Notes under the pieces: model-generated
The model's input: the letters and a program-made list of their open reading frames with translations, nothing else
Told to the model about the DNA's origin: nothing
Database searches by the model: none
Source: Orrella marina
GTDB taxonomy: Bacteria > Pseudomonadota > Gammaproteobacteria > Burkholderiales > Burkholderiaceae_B
Length of the DNA: 64,000 bases
NCBI RefSeq assembly: GCF_003058465.1
Contig: NZ_CP028901.1
Location: forward strand, 2,728,001 to 2,792,000
Direction: 5' to 3'
Program-made: the position numbers and the translations under genes
In this document: positions 28,377-37,442 of the stretch, piece by piece
How positions within the stretch are numbered: the stretch's first letter is position 1
Layout of the letters: each line of letters starts with the position of its first letter

Positions 28377-29618
28377 ATGCCCGAATACGCCTATCAGTCA
28401 GTTGCCATTATTGGCGGTGGACCCGCAGGTCTGATGGCAGCAGAGATACTGGCGCAAAACGGCCATTCTGTCATCGTTTACGAAGCCAAACCTTCGTTGG
28501 CACGCAAGTTTCTCAGAGCCGGCATTGGTGGACTCAACATCACCCACAGTGAAGACTACGCCTTGTTCTGCACCCGCTATGGCCCAGAACAGGCTCGCTT
28601 GCAAATCATTCTGGATCACTTTCCACCACTGACGTTACGAGCCTGGCTGGAATCGCTGGGCGTCTCGACCTTCGCGGGATCCTCGGGCAAAGTATTCCCT
28701 GAAGGCATGAAAGCCGCGCCGTTGCTACGGCTCTGGATTCAACGACTGCGTGGACTAGGCGTACAGTTCAGACTACGCCATCGCTGGCAGGGTTGGAACG
28801 CAGACGGGAGCGTGCGATTCGACACCCCGAATGGATCAATCAAGGCACGTCCGCGTGCAGTCCTCCTCGCCCTCGGTGGTGGCAGCTGGCCACAACTGGG
28901 ATCCGATGCGGCCTGGGTGCCGTGGCTACGCGAAAAGTCAATCCAGGTGACACCTCTGCAAAGCGCCAATTGCGGATTTGAAGTCGCCTGGAGCGAGCAC
29001 CTGCGCGAGCGACATGCGGGCGCACAACTCAAGCCGGTCACAATGCGCTTGACGGATCAGCAAGGCAACACCAGCCAGCGTCGTGGCGAACTCATCATCA
29101 GCCAGTACGGCGTGGAAGGCAACCTGATCTATCATTATTCGCGCAGCCTGCGTGAAATGATCAAGACAGAAGGCAGTGCCACTTTCACGCTCGATCTGGC
29201 TCCTGACCGAACTGAGCAACAAATACTGGCCGCCTTGCGTCACCCACGTGGCAAACGATCTCTGTCCAGTCATCTCAAAACCAGACTCAATCTGTCAGGC
29301 ATCCGTACAGCCTTGCTCTGGGAGACTTTGGGCAAAGCCGCCGGCGACGACCTTACCCGACTGGCCCAGCAGATCAAAGCGCTACCGATCACCGTGACTG
29401 CGCCACGTCCTTTGGCCGAGGCCATCAGCACGGCAGGTGGAGTACACCTGGACGAACTGGATGAGCGCCTGATGCTCAAGTCGCTGCCTGGTGTCTTTCT
29501 AGCCGGCGAGATGCTGGATTGGGAGGCACCCACCGGAGGGTACTTACTGACTGCCTGCCTGGCCCAGGGGCGATGGGCTGGCGCCGGTGTTCAGGCATGG
29601 CTAGAGCAGCAGCTATAA
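28377..29618 (+). CDS. HI0933/BaiN-family FAD-dependent flavoprotein (TIGR03862 type)
   Basis: A 413-residue flavoprotein. The N-terminal FAD-binding motif is VAIIGGGPAGLMAAEIL, followed by KFLRAGIGGLNITHSE and SSGKVFPEGMKAAPLL, and the C-terminal TAGGVHLDELDERLMLKSL and LAGEMLDWEAPTGGYLL segments, all diagnostic of this family. The catalytic reaction is not established for this subgroup. It marks the return to core-like genes after the accessory stretch. Confidence 0.85.
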   Translation: MPEYAYQSVAIIGGGPAGLMAAEILAQNGHSVIVYEAKPSLARKFLRAGIGGLNITHSEDYALFCTRYGPEQARLQIILDHFPPLTLRAWLESLGVSTFAGSSGKVFPEGMKAAPLLRLWIQRLRGLGVQFRLRHRWQGWNADGSVRFDTPNGSIKARPRAVLLALGGGSWPQLGSDAAWVPWLREKSIQVTPLQSANCGFEVAWSEHLRERHAGAQLKPVTMRLTDQQGNTSQRRGELIISQYGVEGNLIYHYSRSLREMIKTEGSATFTLDLAPDRTEQQILAALRHPRGKRSLSSHLKTRLNLSGIRTALLWETLGKAAGDDLTRLAQQIKALPITVTAPRPLAEAISTAGGVHLDELDERLMLKSLPGVFLAGEMLDWEAPTGGYLLTACLAQGRWAGAGVQAWLEQQL

Positions 29619-29873
29619 GCCACTGCGTAAATCCACTACGGTATAGATCCATCGCGCAATACGGTCGATGCCAGGGACTGCTGGCAAGACAAGTCAGCGA
29701 TACACCTTTCCAGACTCCGAAACACGTTACGACCAGAAACAGTGGCACTCCGACAGGATCGCTCGAATTCCGCTCGCGCGGACCTGTCCTGAAGCACTGG
29801 ACTGACATTGATTTGACCTGACACGGGCTATCAAGCGATCTCCAGACGTGACTCGCATCTTTCGGTTTGGTTA

Positions 29874-30784
29874 TTAAACGGTCTTATCGGACTTCGGTAC
29901 TGAGCGAGTGCCGGCAATCGAAAGTAACGCCCTGAGTTCTGCTGCTTGCTCTATGTTGATACGCCCACTTTCCTGTGCCATTGAAACAGTTTCACTGCAC
30001 AACGCACTGTACAAAGACAACATGGAAGGATCATTGTCGGCCAATGCCTTGATATGTTTTGCAACAGAGTCCACATCACCTCGCGAAACCGGGCCAGGCA
30101 TGCTGGCAACCGGGCCCAGTTGCTCAATTGACGCCAGTGTTCCGCGCACCAGGGGCATCAGCGCATGAATTGCCTCATTGCTCGTGCCACCCCACGATGA
30201 CCAGATGAGAGCGGCATCGCGCAACAATACGTTCACAAACTGCGAAGCATATCCAGCGGCAGCATGATAAAGAGGGCGAGCCCCCGGGGTAGCCGATTGA
30301 CCTTGCAGTCCAGGAGCTCTGCGATCGTCACTAGCGTTTCGTTCAGTCTGCTTTCCCTAGCCTCAACGGTAATCGTGCAGCCGGACAATGATTGTATCGC
30401 CGCGTCCGGATCCGCAAAACTCTGCAAAGGGTGAAAGCCACCGATGAATGCACCGTCTGTTGCCGCTTTGTGCAGCGCCTCGACTTCAGTGGCTCCGCTA
30501 CAGTGCACAACGAAAGTTCCGGGCCGCCATGTAATGCTGTCCGCAGTCGCTTTAATGGCATGGTCAGGTGTTGTTATAAAAATCAGGTCACAGGTGTCAG
30601 CCACGTGTTGAGCTGACATGCTGACACACCCACTGAGCAACGCAGCGAGCTCTTTTGCATGAACGGCACTCCGGCTACCGATGGCGCTGACACTCAGTCC
30701 GCGAATCGAACAGAGGCGGGCCAGGGCCTTAGCCAGGCGGCCTGCGCCGATGAATCCGATTTGCAGGTGATCGATACGTGTCAT
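29874..30784 (-). pseudogene. DUF2520 Rossmann-fold protein split by a one-base frameshift
   Basis: The first frame starts MTRIDHLQIGFIGAGRLAKA, with GSRSAVHAKEL, FITTPDHAI and VVHCSGATEVEAL, an NADP-binding ketopantoate-reductase-like domain, then FIGGFHPLQSFAD. It stops soon after NRLPRG. The second frame picks up exactly where the DUF2520 domain should: ARPLYHAAAGYASQFVNVLL, then ALMPLVRGTLASIEQLG and GPVSRGDVDSVAKH. One G added to the GGGGG tract at 30281-30285 would restore a single protein of about 303 residues. It is either a very recent pseudogene or a homopolymer sequencing error. Confidence 0.82.
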
Positions 30785-31030
30785 GGATCTGGAACCTTGC
30801 CCTGATGAACGCTCCCGGCACTAAACCGCCTGGACGATTGTCGCGGGGGGTTCTCGGGTCACGCACTTGAACTTACCACGTTGCCGAGGCAAATGTGTAA
30901 GCTGTGGAAAACCGAGCCATGGTAACAAAAGAGCACGCGCTGGATCGACCGTTCAGACAGGATTCCCGATCATATCCAGCTGAGGCAATGACCCACAACT
31001 GCACTCCGGTCAATATCGATTTGACCCCTC

Positions 31031-31426
31031 TCACAAGGTCCCTTTTGTCTCGCTCCTGCGACACAAAGCAAATACGATCCAGCCGACGAGAAAACCCATT
31101 AGCAGGACACCGAGATTAAGAACCGGAACAACCAGAAGCACCAGGGATGACGTCGACGAAGTCGGAGCAATGATTGCCTCGTGAAATGCGAGGGAATCAA
31201 AGAGAAGCATTGGCGCAATCGCGCAGGCGGCCATTAGTAGTCCGCGCGTAGTTCTTACGCCAATGGCGACGCAGGCAAGATAGGGAAGAACCGACAACGC
31301 AAACAAACCGGCGAGGAATCCATCCGTGGCGCCCTCCGGTATGAAAAAACAGGTATAGGCGTGCAACATGAGTGCTGCGAAGACACCCGGAAACAGGACC
31401 CACCGTAACAGCGCTTCAAGTTTCAT
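31031..31426 (-). CDS. Small integral membrane protein of unknown function
   Basis: A 131-residue protein with four hydrophobic segments: WVLFPGVFAALMLHAYTCFF, FLAGLFALSVLPYLACVAIG, LLMAACAIAPMLLFDSL and the C-terminal LVLLVVPVLNLGVLLMGFLV. No family is recognised. The ATG frame has normal codon use for the window, which supports a real gene. It stands alone between long spacers. Confidence 0.55.
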   Translation of the reverse strand: MKLEALLRWVLFPGVFAALMLHAYTCFFIPEGATDGFLAGLFALSVLPYLACVAIGVRTTRGLLMAACAIAPMLLFDSLAFHEAIIAPTSSTSSLVLLVVPVLNLGVLLMGFLVGWIVFALCRRSETKGTL

Positions 31427-32079
31427 TCAGCTTCCAGACTGAGCAGTCCACCATGCACTTCCTCAAGGCAAATACCAGGTAATGGACTCCCTGCAGAACC
31501 GTTTGCGTACGTACAGTGCCGAACACATTCGGTATGACAAGGCACCAGGTGATGCATTCATATCGGGTGGTACTGTACGCGTCTGAGAGGATTTGCAACA
31601 TCCCCGAAACTGGTTAATTTCCGGATTGGCGGTCAACCCGCTTTTTTAAGACAGGACTGGCGTTATCCCAGACCGGCGAAGCGGACAAAGCTGCAAATAA
31701 ACAAATGAACCCTTGCTCTTTTTCCGGGGCAGAAGCACCCAGTGGTACTCACTGATTCTTCACCTTGCAGGCGTTTGGCACCGCGCTAGTCTGGCAACTG
31801 CAGAGTCTGGCAGGAGGTACCCTCATGGGAGCTGACCGACTTCATCATTGCGCATGCTGCGTCACTGTCGTGGCTGTGGAGATAGCGCTGATGTCGCGCT
31901 CGTGGTTCGGACGATCATCGCCCTGACTCAGTTTGGCAAGAGGATTCGACATCGCCGCCGGCACACGGGACCGACGGCGATGTCGAATTAAAAGGGTTGA
32001 CCGTTGCCAAACTGACGGGCCAACTCCTGAGCCAGGCTTGACATTCCTGGCTAGTTAGACGCCTGAGACCAGAAAAGGA
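31427..32079. other. Intergenic region with a nested inverted repeat
   Basis: About 650 bp with no convincing coding frame. Its main content is the nested inverted repeat at 31928-32015. The sequence before it may be decayed coding DNA but nothing is recognisable. Confidence 0.5.
31928..32015. repeat. Nested inverted repeat (large hairpin)
   Basis: An outer 12-bp perfect pair (TCAGTTTGGCAA at 31928-31939 with its complement at 32004-32015) encloses an inner 14-bp perfect pair (ATTCGACATCGCCG at 31944-31957 with its complement at 31975-31988) around a 17-base loop. There is no T-run, so it is not a standard terminator. It could be an RNA structure, a protein-binding site or the trace of a mobile element. 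Confidence 0.7.
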
Positions 32080-32835
32080 CTAACTCAGAAATGTCACTTC
32101 GCCATTGGACAAGTCGTACATGGAACCGACTATCTTGATTCTGCCCTCTTTCTCCAGCTCAGCCAGTATAGAACTATTCTTGCGAATGGCCTCTACGGTA
32201 CGCAGTACGTTCTCCTGCGCGACGGCATCGACAAATGCAGGATTACTGCCCGTACGCTCACCGTCATAGACCGTTGTCGCGACTGCGGGTTCAATCTGCT
32301 GAAGTAAACCAGTCAGGTTACCTAGTTGCACACCGCTGATTGCCCCGGCAATCGCCCCACACGCGGTATGGCCCACCACCAGAACAAGCTTTGCACCCGC
32401 TACAGCGCAGGCGAACTCCATACTGCCAATCAGGTCGGGCGTGGAAATATTGCCTGCGATGCGTGCACCGAACGCATCTCCGATTCCTGTGTCAAAAATG
32501 ATTTCGGCCGGTGCGCGTGAATCGATGCAACTGAGCACCACTGCAGCCGGGTACTGGCCCGATGCTGTCGCTCTCTTCTGCGCAAGAAAGTCGTGCGACT
32601 GCATCTTCCCACTCCGAAAACGCGCATTGCCTTCTCGCAGCATTTCGATGACCTGGTCAGGGGTCATGGCATTGCGCTGCTCTTCCGTCAGTGAGGCAGC
32701 GAAAGATGTGGCGGGTACAACCGAGAGACCGGCTGTCGCTGCGGCAAGGCCGGCACCGGCACTGGTCTTGAGCCAGTTACGTCGGGATTGATTTTTCGGG
32801 GATGCGGGCGAGCAGCAATCACGTGAATGTTGCAT
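32080..32835 (-). CDS. Beta-class carbonic anhydrase, Tat-exported
   Basis: A 251-residue beta-carbonic anhydrase that interconverts CO2 and bicarbonate. The zinc and catalytic residues are present: VVLSCIDSRAPAEIIFD (Cys and the Asp-Arg dyad) and GHTACGAIAGAI (His and Cys). The N-terminus carries a twin-arginine signal (SRRNWLKTSAGAGLAAATAG) ending near TSFAASL, so the folded enzyme is exported to the periplasm. The ATG at 32835 behind GGAG is preferred over a TTG 12 bases upstream. A periplasmic beta-type enzyme would help trap CO2 or buffer the periplasm. Confidence 0.9.
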   Translation of the reverse strand: MQHSRDCCSPASPKNQSRRNWLKTSAGAGLAAATAGLSVVPATSFAASLTEEQRNAMTPDQVIEMLREGNARFRSGKMQSHDFLAQKRATASGQYPAAVVLSCIDSRAPAEIIFDTGIGDAFGARIAGNISTPDLIGSMEFACAVAGAKLVLVVGHTACGAIAGAISGVQLGNLTGLLQQIEPAVATTVYDGERTGSNPAFVDAVAQENVLRTVEAIRKNSSILAELEKEGRIKIVGSMYDLSNGEVTFLS

Positions 32836-33045
32836 GTACTTCTCCAAGGATAATGAAGGTGATCTTTACGCTGGAAACTGATACGAACATTTACTGACCA
32901 TCGCGACGACTCGCCTCTTTCCTGGCAAGGCCACTTACTACAGTGCGATGAGAGACTTAGGCGCGGCCTAAAGAGACGAGTGATAAAGATTAGCATTTAA
33001 CAAACAACTTAGGTTCTTTTTCTAGCAGGCCTGAGGCGATGTGCG

Positions 33046-33303
33046 GTGAATGACCCCGAGATCGTCGACTATGAACTGTACGAACTGGCAGACTCAACCC
33101 GGTTTTTCCCAACGTACCAGGCTGCGCCACTGACCTCCAAAAATGCGCTCACTCGCACACCTGAGATCGAGTCCGTCATCAATCTGCTTGCAGGGAAGAT
33201 CAATCACACCAGAATGCGTGAACTCAACGCTGCCGTGAGTCTGGATGGAGGTCCTGTCCACTCAGGTTGCACAAAGGTCTTTGTGCGAATTAGGCCTGGT
33301 TAA
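33046..33303 (+). pseudogene. C-terminal fragment of a glycine-betaine-type ABC substrate-binding protein
   Basis: The frame reads YELYELADSTRFFPTYQAAP, then PEIESVINLLAGKINHTRMR and ELNAAV, matching the end of OpuAC/OsmF-type quaternary-amine binding proteins. The preceding bases do not code for the rest of such a protein, and no permease or ATPase genes are near, so it is a truncated relic. The GTG at its start is unlikely to be a real initiation site. Confidence 0.65.
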
Positions 33304-34182
33304 ACCCCCCCGCGGGAACGTGTCCCCGTTCTCAATATTGCACTAGACCCACAGGCAATTGGAACAGATGAGGCAACTGCAACCTTGCGAGCGGTCCGAC
33401 ATGCCGTGCGAGGACGCGACGTTGACCTTTCACCGGGACGCGTTCCGATCGAGGCAGTCATTTCCGCACAGTCAAGGCTTGCCATCGCTCCCGCCGTGGC
33501 GGCGTTCATTGCGGGACCTGACGGCACAACTCCCAACCTGCGAGTTGAAGCACTGGCAGGCATTGGCTCAACATTTCTGCATGCACTCTCTCTTGCTGGG
33601 CACCCCGTTTCTCCTGTCAAGGCCACCACGATTGCAACAGGTCCGCAAGGATCTGCATCGCATACACTTGCAACAGTCCTGGCCAACACCAGCCAACAGG
33701 AGAAAACTGTACTTTCATTGGCCGACAGCGATGCGCTGACAGCGTCTCAAGCCTTGCAGGACAATCTCGCCGAGGTCGCCCTGCTATTCGCAACGCCAGG
33801 CAGACCGGACTTTCAGAGTGCACTATCTCAGGAGCAAATCACGCTCGTTGACGCAGATGCCTGGTGGAACAGCGACGCCAGACTGGCGCTGCCTGTCTTG
33901 CGCGAGGCGCAGATCGATCCGGGTGTCTACGCTGGCGTCGACAGAACCGTTTCAACCATCGCCACCCAGTTGATCCTGTTCGGGCCCAGCGGACGTGATC
34001 ACTTCACCATGGGCCCACAAGGGCCAGGTGTGTACTGCGATGAAGTCAATCTTCGGAATGACCGGATTAATCCGTATCCGAGCCACGCCCTGCTGTTGAT
34101 TGCGATCATCGGGTGTCTTGTCTGGGCCGGATGGCTTTACATTCGACCAGAGCACAAGTCAGACACAAGACCCTGGGAATAG
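33304..34182 (+). pseudogene. TAXI-family TRAP-like solute-binding protein fragment, N-terminally truncated
   Basis: An open frame of about 292 codons with no ATG near its beginning. It shows a solute-binding-like body (VEALAGIGSTFLHALSLAGH, then AEVALLFATPGRPDFQ, then LREAQIDPGVYAGVDRTVST) and a C-terminal membrane helix (ALLLIAIIGCLVWAGWLYI) as in TAXI proteins. The signal peptide and early binding domain are missing; the frame is joined directly to the betaine-binding relic upstream. The nearest alternative start is a TTG at 33385. Probably non-functional, though the long open frame means a translated product cannot be excluded. Confidence 0.5.
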
Positions 34183-34200
34183 CGGGTCTCCTGAAGGTAA

Positions 34201-34239
34201 CAACACCCCGTATTTGATCGTTTCAAAGACGGGGTGTTG
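34201..34239. terminator. Hairpin between the TAXI fragment and DUF937 gene
   Basis: An 11-bp perfect stem (CAACACCCCGT and complement) around a 17-base loop between two converging genes. No clear T-run follows, so it is a moderate terminator candidate. Confidence 0.5.
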
Positions 34240-34301
34240 GCAACATCAGCAGCCTGCGACGTTCAACCGGCGCTTCAAGACAGACTCCATCGAACACGAT
34301 G

Positions 34302-34895
34302 CTATGAGCGTAGCGACTTTCCAACCATTCTCAGAATATCATCCAGCGCATTACCGTCACGATTCATGTCGAACATCGCCGCAATCCCCTGGGTCGATGA
34401 TTGTTTCGAGGAAGACCCTGCGGACTCTCCTGATTGACCCAGGCTCCCGAGCCCGCCTGAAAGCAGGCCACCCAGCATACTGCCCAGCCCTGATCCAGCA
34501 TCGGACGACTGCCCTGTGGATTGCTTCGAAACATAACCGGCAATCAACATCGCCAGCATGGGCAACATTTTTTTGAGCACAGACTGATCCAGGCCGGTCT
34601 GCGAAGCTGCATTCTGTGTCACTGCCCGGCTGATGTCTTTGGAGCCGAAGATCTGTCCAAGCACATCATTGCCCTCACTCAGATCGGTTGCCTGTGGCTT
34701 GAGCACTTGCTCCAGAAGCCCACCCAACCCAGAAAAGTTCAAAGGATGGCGGGTCTGCTCCTGCTTCTGCATACCACCCAGAATGGCTGGTGCGAGTGCC
34801 TGAGCGCCACTGGCAGCCTGAGCCTCAGTGATACCGAGTTCTTTGGCGATGGATTGCAGTCCACCGGTCTGTACGAGCATGTCCAGAATCTGCAT
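34302..34895 (-). CDS. DUF937-family protein
   Basis: A 197-residue protein. The chosen ATG gives MQILDMLVQTGGLQSIAKEL, the usual DUF937 beginning, behind an AAGGAA site; a longer form to 35018 lacks support. It has LGITEAQAASGAQALAPAIL repeats of the DUF937 domain, a GSGLGSMLGGLLSGGLGSLG low-complexity stretch and a C-terminal MFDMNRDGNALDDILRMVG, an EF-hand-like segment typical for the family. Function unknown. Confidence 0.78.
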   Translation of the reverse strand: MQILDMLVQTGGLQSIAKELGITEAQAASGAQALAPAILGGMQKQEQTRHPLNFSGLGGLLEQVLKPQATDLSEGNDVLGQIFGSKDISRAVTQNAASQTGLDQSVLKKMLPMLAMLIAGYVSKQSTGQSSDAGSGLGSMLGGLLSGGLGSLGQSGESAGSSSKQSSTQGIAAMFDMNRDGNALDDILRMVGKSLRS

Positions 34896-35107
34896 GCGGC
34901 GATTCCTTGAAAGTTGATTCAGTTCGTTCTGGCTCCGGTCCAGAAACTCAACATGAACCTTACCATCAGCCCTCGAAACATGCTCGATGCTGCGATCAGC
35001 ACCCATTGAAATTGACAAGAATCAAGCCGCCTTAGCACAAGGAACCTGTCCACTGCGATTGGACATATGGTTGACTCCCAGATAGAATACGCCCCTTAGT
35101 CAGTCAG

Positions 35108-35161
35108 AAAGACCGAAATTACGCGAAATTGACACGTAATTAACTACTCGTTCCGGTCTTT
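35108..35161 (+). other. Structured element upstream of the symporter gene
   Basis: An outer AAAGACCG/CGGTCTTT pair encloses an inner AATTACG/CGTAATT hairpin and ends in a short T-run. It lies about 310 bases before the symporter ATG. It could be a leader attenuator or a terminator for an unseen upstream transcript. Confidence 0.4.
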
Positions 35162-35473
35162 TAGAAAATTCCAGCGCGCCGCACCGGCAGTCTTTCCACC
35201 CGGTGCCGTTTTACCGAATCTGCCTGGACAGTAGCCTGGACCTAGAGCCAGACCTTTGCGCAATTCGAACCAATGTTTGCGCACCACGCCGGCCGGCAAG
35301 CAACAGCAGCCAGCCAGTTCGCTTTCGGACAATGCCAGGGTTCGTCCATCGACGGACCGCAAACACATTCGTTCCGCAGGCAAGCCTCGCGGCGATATGT
35401 GCAACCTTGTGTCCTCCTCGACACCAGGTCGCCGTCGTTCGTCGTCCATAACAACAAACAAGGGAAACTCTGC

Positions 35474-37237
35474 ATGCAAGAACCTGTCTTTTACCAATTA
35501 TCGATCACTCACGCGATCGTTCTTCTGGTGGGTTTCTACGGACTCACCTTCCTTCTCTCATTGCTGATTGGCAAGAAGCGGGAGAACGTGGACAGCTACA
35601 TGGTGTCAAACAATGCTGTCGGGTTTGGTCTGGCAGCCGCCAGCATGATCGCCACCTGGATCTGGGCTGCGTCCTTCTATGCCAGCGCAACCTCGGGGTT
35701 CAAGTACGGTCTGTCAGGTCCTATCCACTACGGATTCTGGGGCGCCTTGATGATTCTCTTCATCTACCCTTTTGGTCGCCGGTTTCGAGCGCTGGCGCCC
35801 AAGGCCCACACACTGGCAGAAGTCATTCACGCCCGACACGGATCATCAAGCCAGTTGATCATGGCAGTTTCCAACCTGATCGGTAGCTGCATCAGCCTGA
35901 TGGTGAACTTCACCGCTGCGGGAGCACTAGTTGCCGTCCTGACCCCACTGACTTTCATCCAGGGCGTGCTCATCGCCGGGGTTGGCGTCCTGTCCTACAC
36001 GCTATGGTCTGGTTTCAGGGCATCTGTCATCACGGACTTCGTCCAGCTGATCGCCATGATCATCGCTGCTGTGGTCATCATCCCCATCATCTTCGTCAAC
36101 GCAGGCGGCACCGATATGTTGATGGCCAACATGTCGAACCTGTCTGCGCAGCAACAGGACTTCTTTTCCTCGACAGCGATTCTTGAACAGGGCGCTCCAT
36201 ATTTTGTGGCGGTTCTGGCCTATGCCATCGGCAATCAGACCATCGCTCAGCGGTTGTTTGCTGTGCGTGAAGACCTGATCAAGCCCACTTTCCTGACCGC
36301 GACAATCGGATACGGTGCCGTCGTGATCGGTCTGGGCATGCTGGGCATGCTGGCGCTGTTTGTCGGGCTGCAGCCCGCTGATGGCAACATGAACAACATC
36401 ATTCCCCAGATGGCTTCCCAGTACCTGCCACCGATCGGCATCGTGCTTTTCTTCGTTCTGGTCATTGGCTCACTGTCGTCAACGGCCGACTCTGACCTGT
36501 CCGCTCTGTCGGCCATCATGATGACTGACATTTACGGCAAAAATATTGCCAAAGGACGTGTCAATCCGCAGCGCATGCTCTGGTGGGGCCGCATGACCAT
36601 GGTTGTTGCCACCTTGGCAGGCGTGATCTTCGCAAGCTTGCGCCTGGATATTCTGGTGATGCTGGTATTTGTCGGTGCGCTATGGGGTGCCATTGTCTTC
36701 CCCGTGATTATCAGCTTCTACTGGGGCAAAATCACCAATCGCGCATTCACCACCTCGGTCATCGCAGCCGTCGTGCTCTTCACCATTGCCCGCTTTGAGA
36801 TCCTGCCTTTAACCGGCATTGTGGCCGTGTTCTTTGAGATCAGCGCATCCATTGGCGCCGGGGTTGTCCTTGGCCTGATGACGTTTGCGTTTTTCAATCG
36901 TCACCTTGCCATCGCCGTCGGTGTGCTCGTGGCAATCGGAGCCATGCCGTATGCAATCGGAGCCTTGCGTGACTATCCTGTGTTGCTGAGTTCACTGACG
37001 GCCTACGGAGTCAGTGCGGTCATATGCACCATCATGAGCTGGCGCAGCAAGGAGAATTTTGATTTCGACACGCTCGCCCAGAAGGTCACGTCGTTTCAGT
37101 CCACCACCAGCGAGCTCAAGGGAAAGCAGTCTGTCAGCGAGAATCCGCGCGACACCTCTCGCAATCAAACAAACGCAGACGGCTCCGTAACATCCGCAAG
37201 CCCGACGACCCCGGCTCCGGGTGCCTCGCGCGCCTGA
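35474..37237 (+). CDS. Sodium:solute symporter family transporter
   Basis: A 587-residue SSS-family permease with about 13 membrane segments. It begins MQEPVFYQLSITHAIVLLVG behind AAGGGA; the open frame runs further upstream but those codons are hydrophilic and atypical. The core shows YMVSNNAVGFGLAAASMIAT, WIWAASFYASATSGFKYG and SSTADSDLSALSAIMMTDIY, the latter the conserved sodium-site region. The hydrophilic tail (about residues 530-587) is Ser/Thr/Pro-rich. The substrate is not determined; a carboxylate, urea or amino-acid derivative are all possible. It is followed by a tiny partner gene. Confidence 0.85.
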   Translation: MQEPVFYQLSITHAIVLLVGFYGLTFLLSLLIGKKRENVDSYMVSNNAVGFGLAAASMIATWIWAASFYASATSGFKYGLSGPIHYGFWGALMILFIYPFGRRFRALAPKAHTLAEVIHARHGSSSQLIMAVSNLIGSCISLMVNFTAAGALVAVLTPLTFIQGVLIAGVGVLSYTLWSGFRASVITDFVQLIAMIIAAVVIIPIIFVNAGGTDMLMANMSNLSAQQQDFFSSTAILEQGAPYFVAVLAYAIGNQTIAQRLFAVREDLIKPTFLTATIGYGAVVIGLGMLGMLALFVGLQPADGNMNNIIPQMASQYLPPIGIVLFFVLVIGSLSSTADSDLSALSAIMMTDIYGKNIAKGRVNPQRMLWWGRMTMVVATLAGVIFASLRLDILVMLVFVGALWGAIVFPVIISFYWGKITNRAFTTSVIAAVVLFTIARFEILPLTGIVAVFFEISASIGAGVVLGLMTFAFFNRHLAIAVGVLVAIGAMPYAIGALRDYPVLLSSLTAYGVSAVICTIMSWRSKENFDFDTLAQKVTSFQSTTSELKGKQSVSENPRDTSRNQTNADGSVTSASPTTPAPGASRA

Positions 37238-37268
37238 CAACCAACCGATTTAAAGAAGGAGTTCGTTT

Positions 37269-37400
37269 ATGTCCAGCTTCTGGATCACTTTCTACATTCT
37301 CATCTGGCCCGTGATTTCCGCGGGAGTCCTGGCCGTTTTACTTTTTTCTCTCGTCAAAGACTGGCTAAAAGCCCGTAAAAGCGGGCGAGACATGGTCTGA
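37269..37400 (+). CDS. Small transporter accessory protein (43 aa)
   Basis: A 43-residue protein with one membrane helix: MSSFWITFYILIWPVISAGV, then LAVLLFSLVKDWLKARK and a charged tail. The ATG has a strong AAGGAG site and starts 31 bases after the symporter stop. Tiny one-helix proteins of this pattern (a Trp-Pro in the helix) are repeatedly annotated as putative transporter small subunits next to SSS-type symporters. A role in assembling or regulating the symporter is inferred. It is easily missed because of its length. Confidence 0.75.
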   Translation: MSSFWITFYILIWPVISAGVLAVLLFSLVKDWLKARKSGRDMV

Positions 37401-37403
37401 AAG

Positions 37404-37431
37404 CAGATTCTCCTCGAGTCAGGAGAATCTG
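37404..37431 (+). terminator. Hairpin after the symporter unit
   Basis: An 11-bp perfect stem (CAGATTCTCCT with complement) around a six-base loop, four bases after the small gene stop and just before the convergent gspO end. The T-run is weak. Confidence 0.6.
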
Positions 37432-37442
37432 TGCTGACTCTG

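Noticed and set aside
33300..33689. 129-codon minus-strand frame over the TAXI fragment
   Set aside because: Ala/Arg-rich shadow of the plus-strand frame, without family signals.
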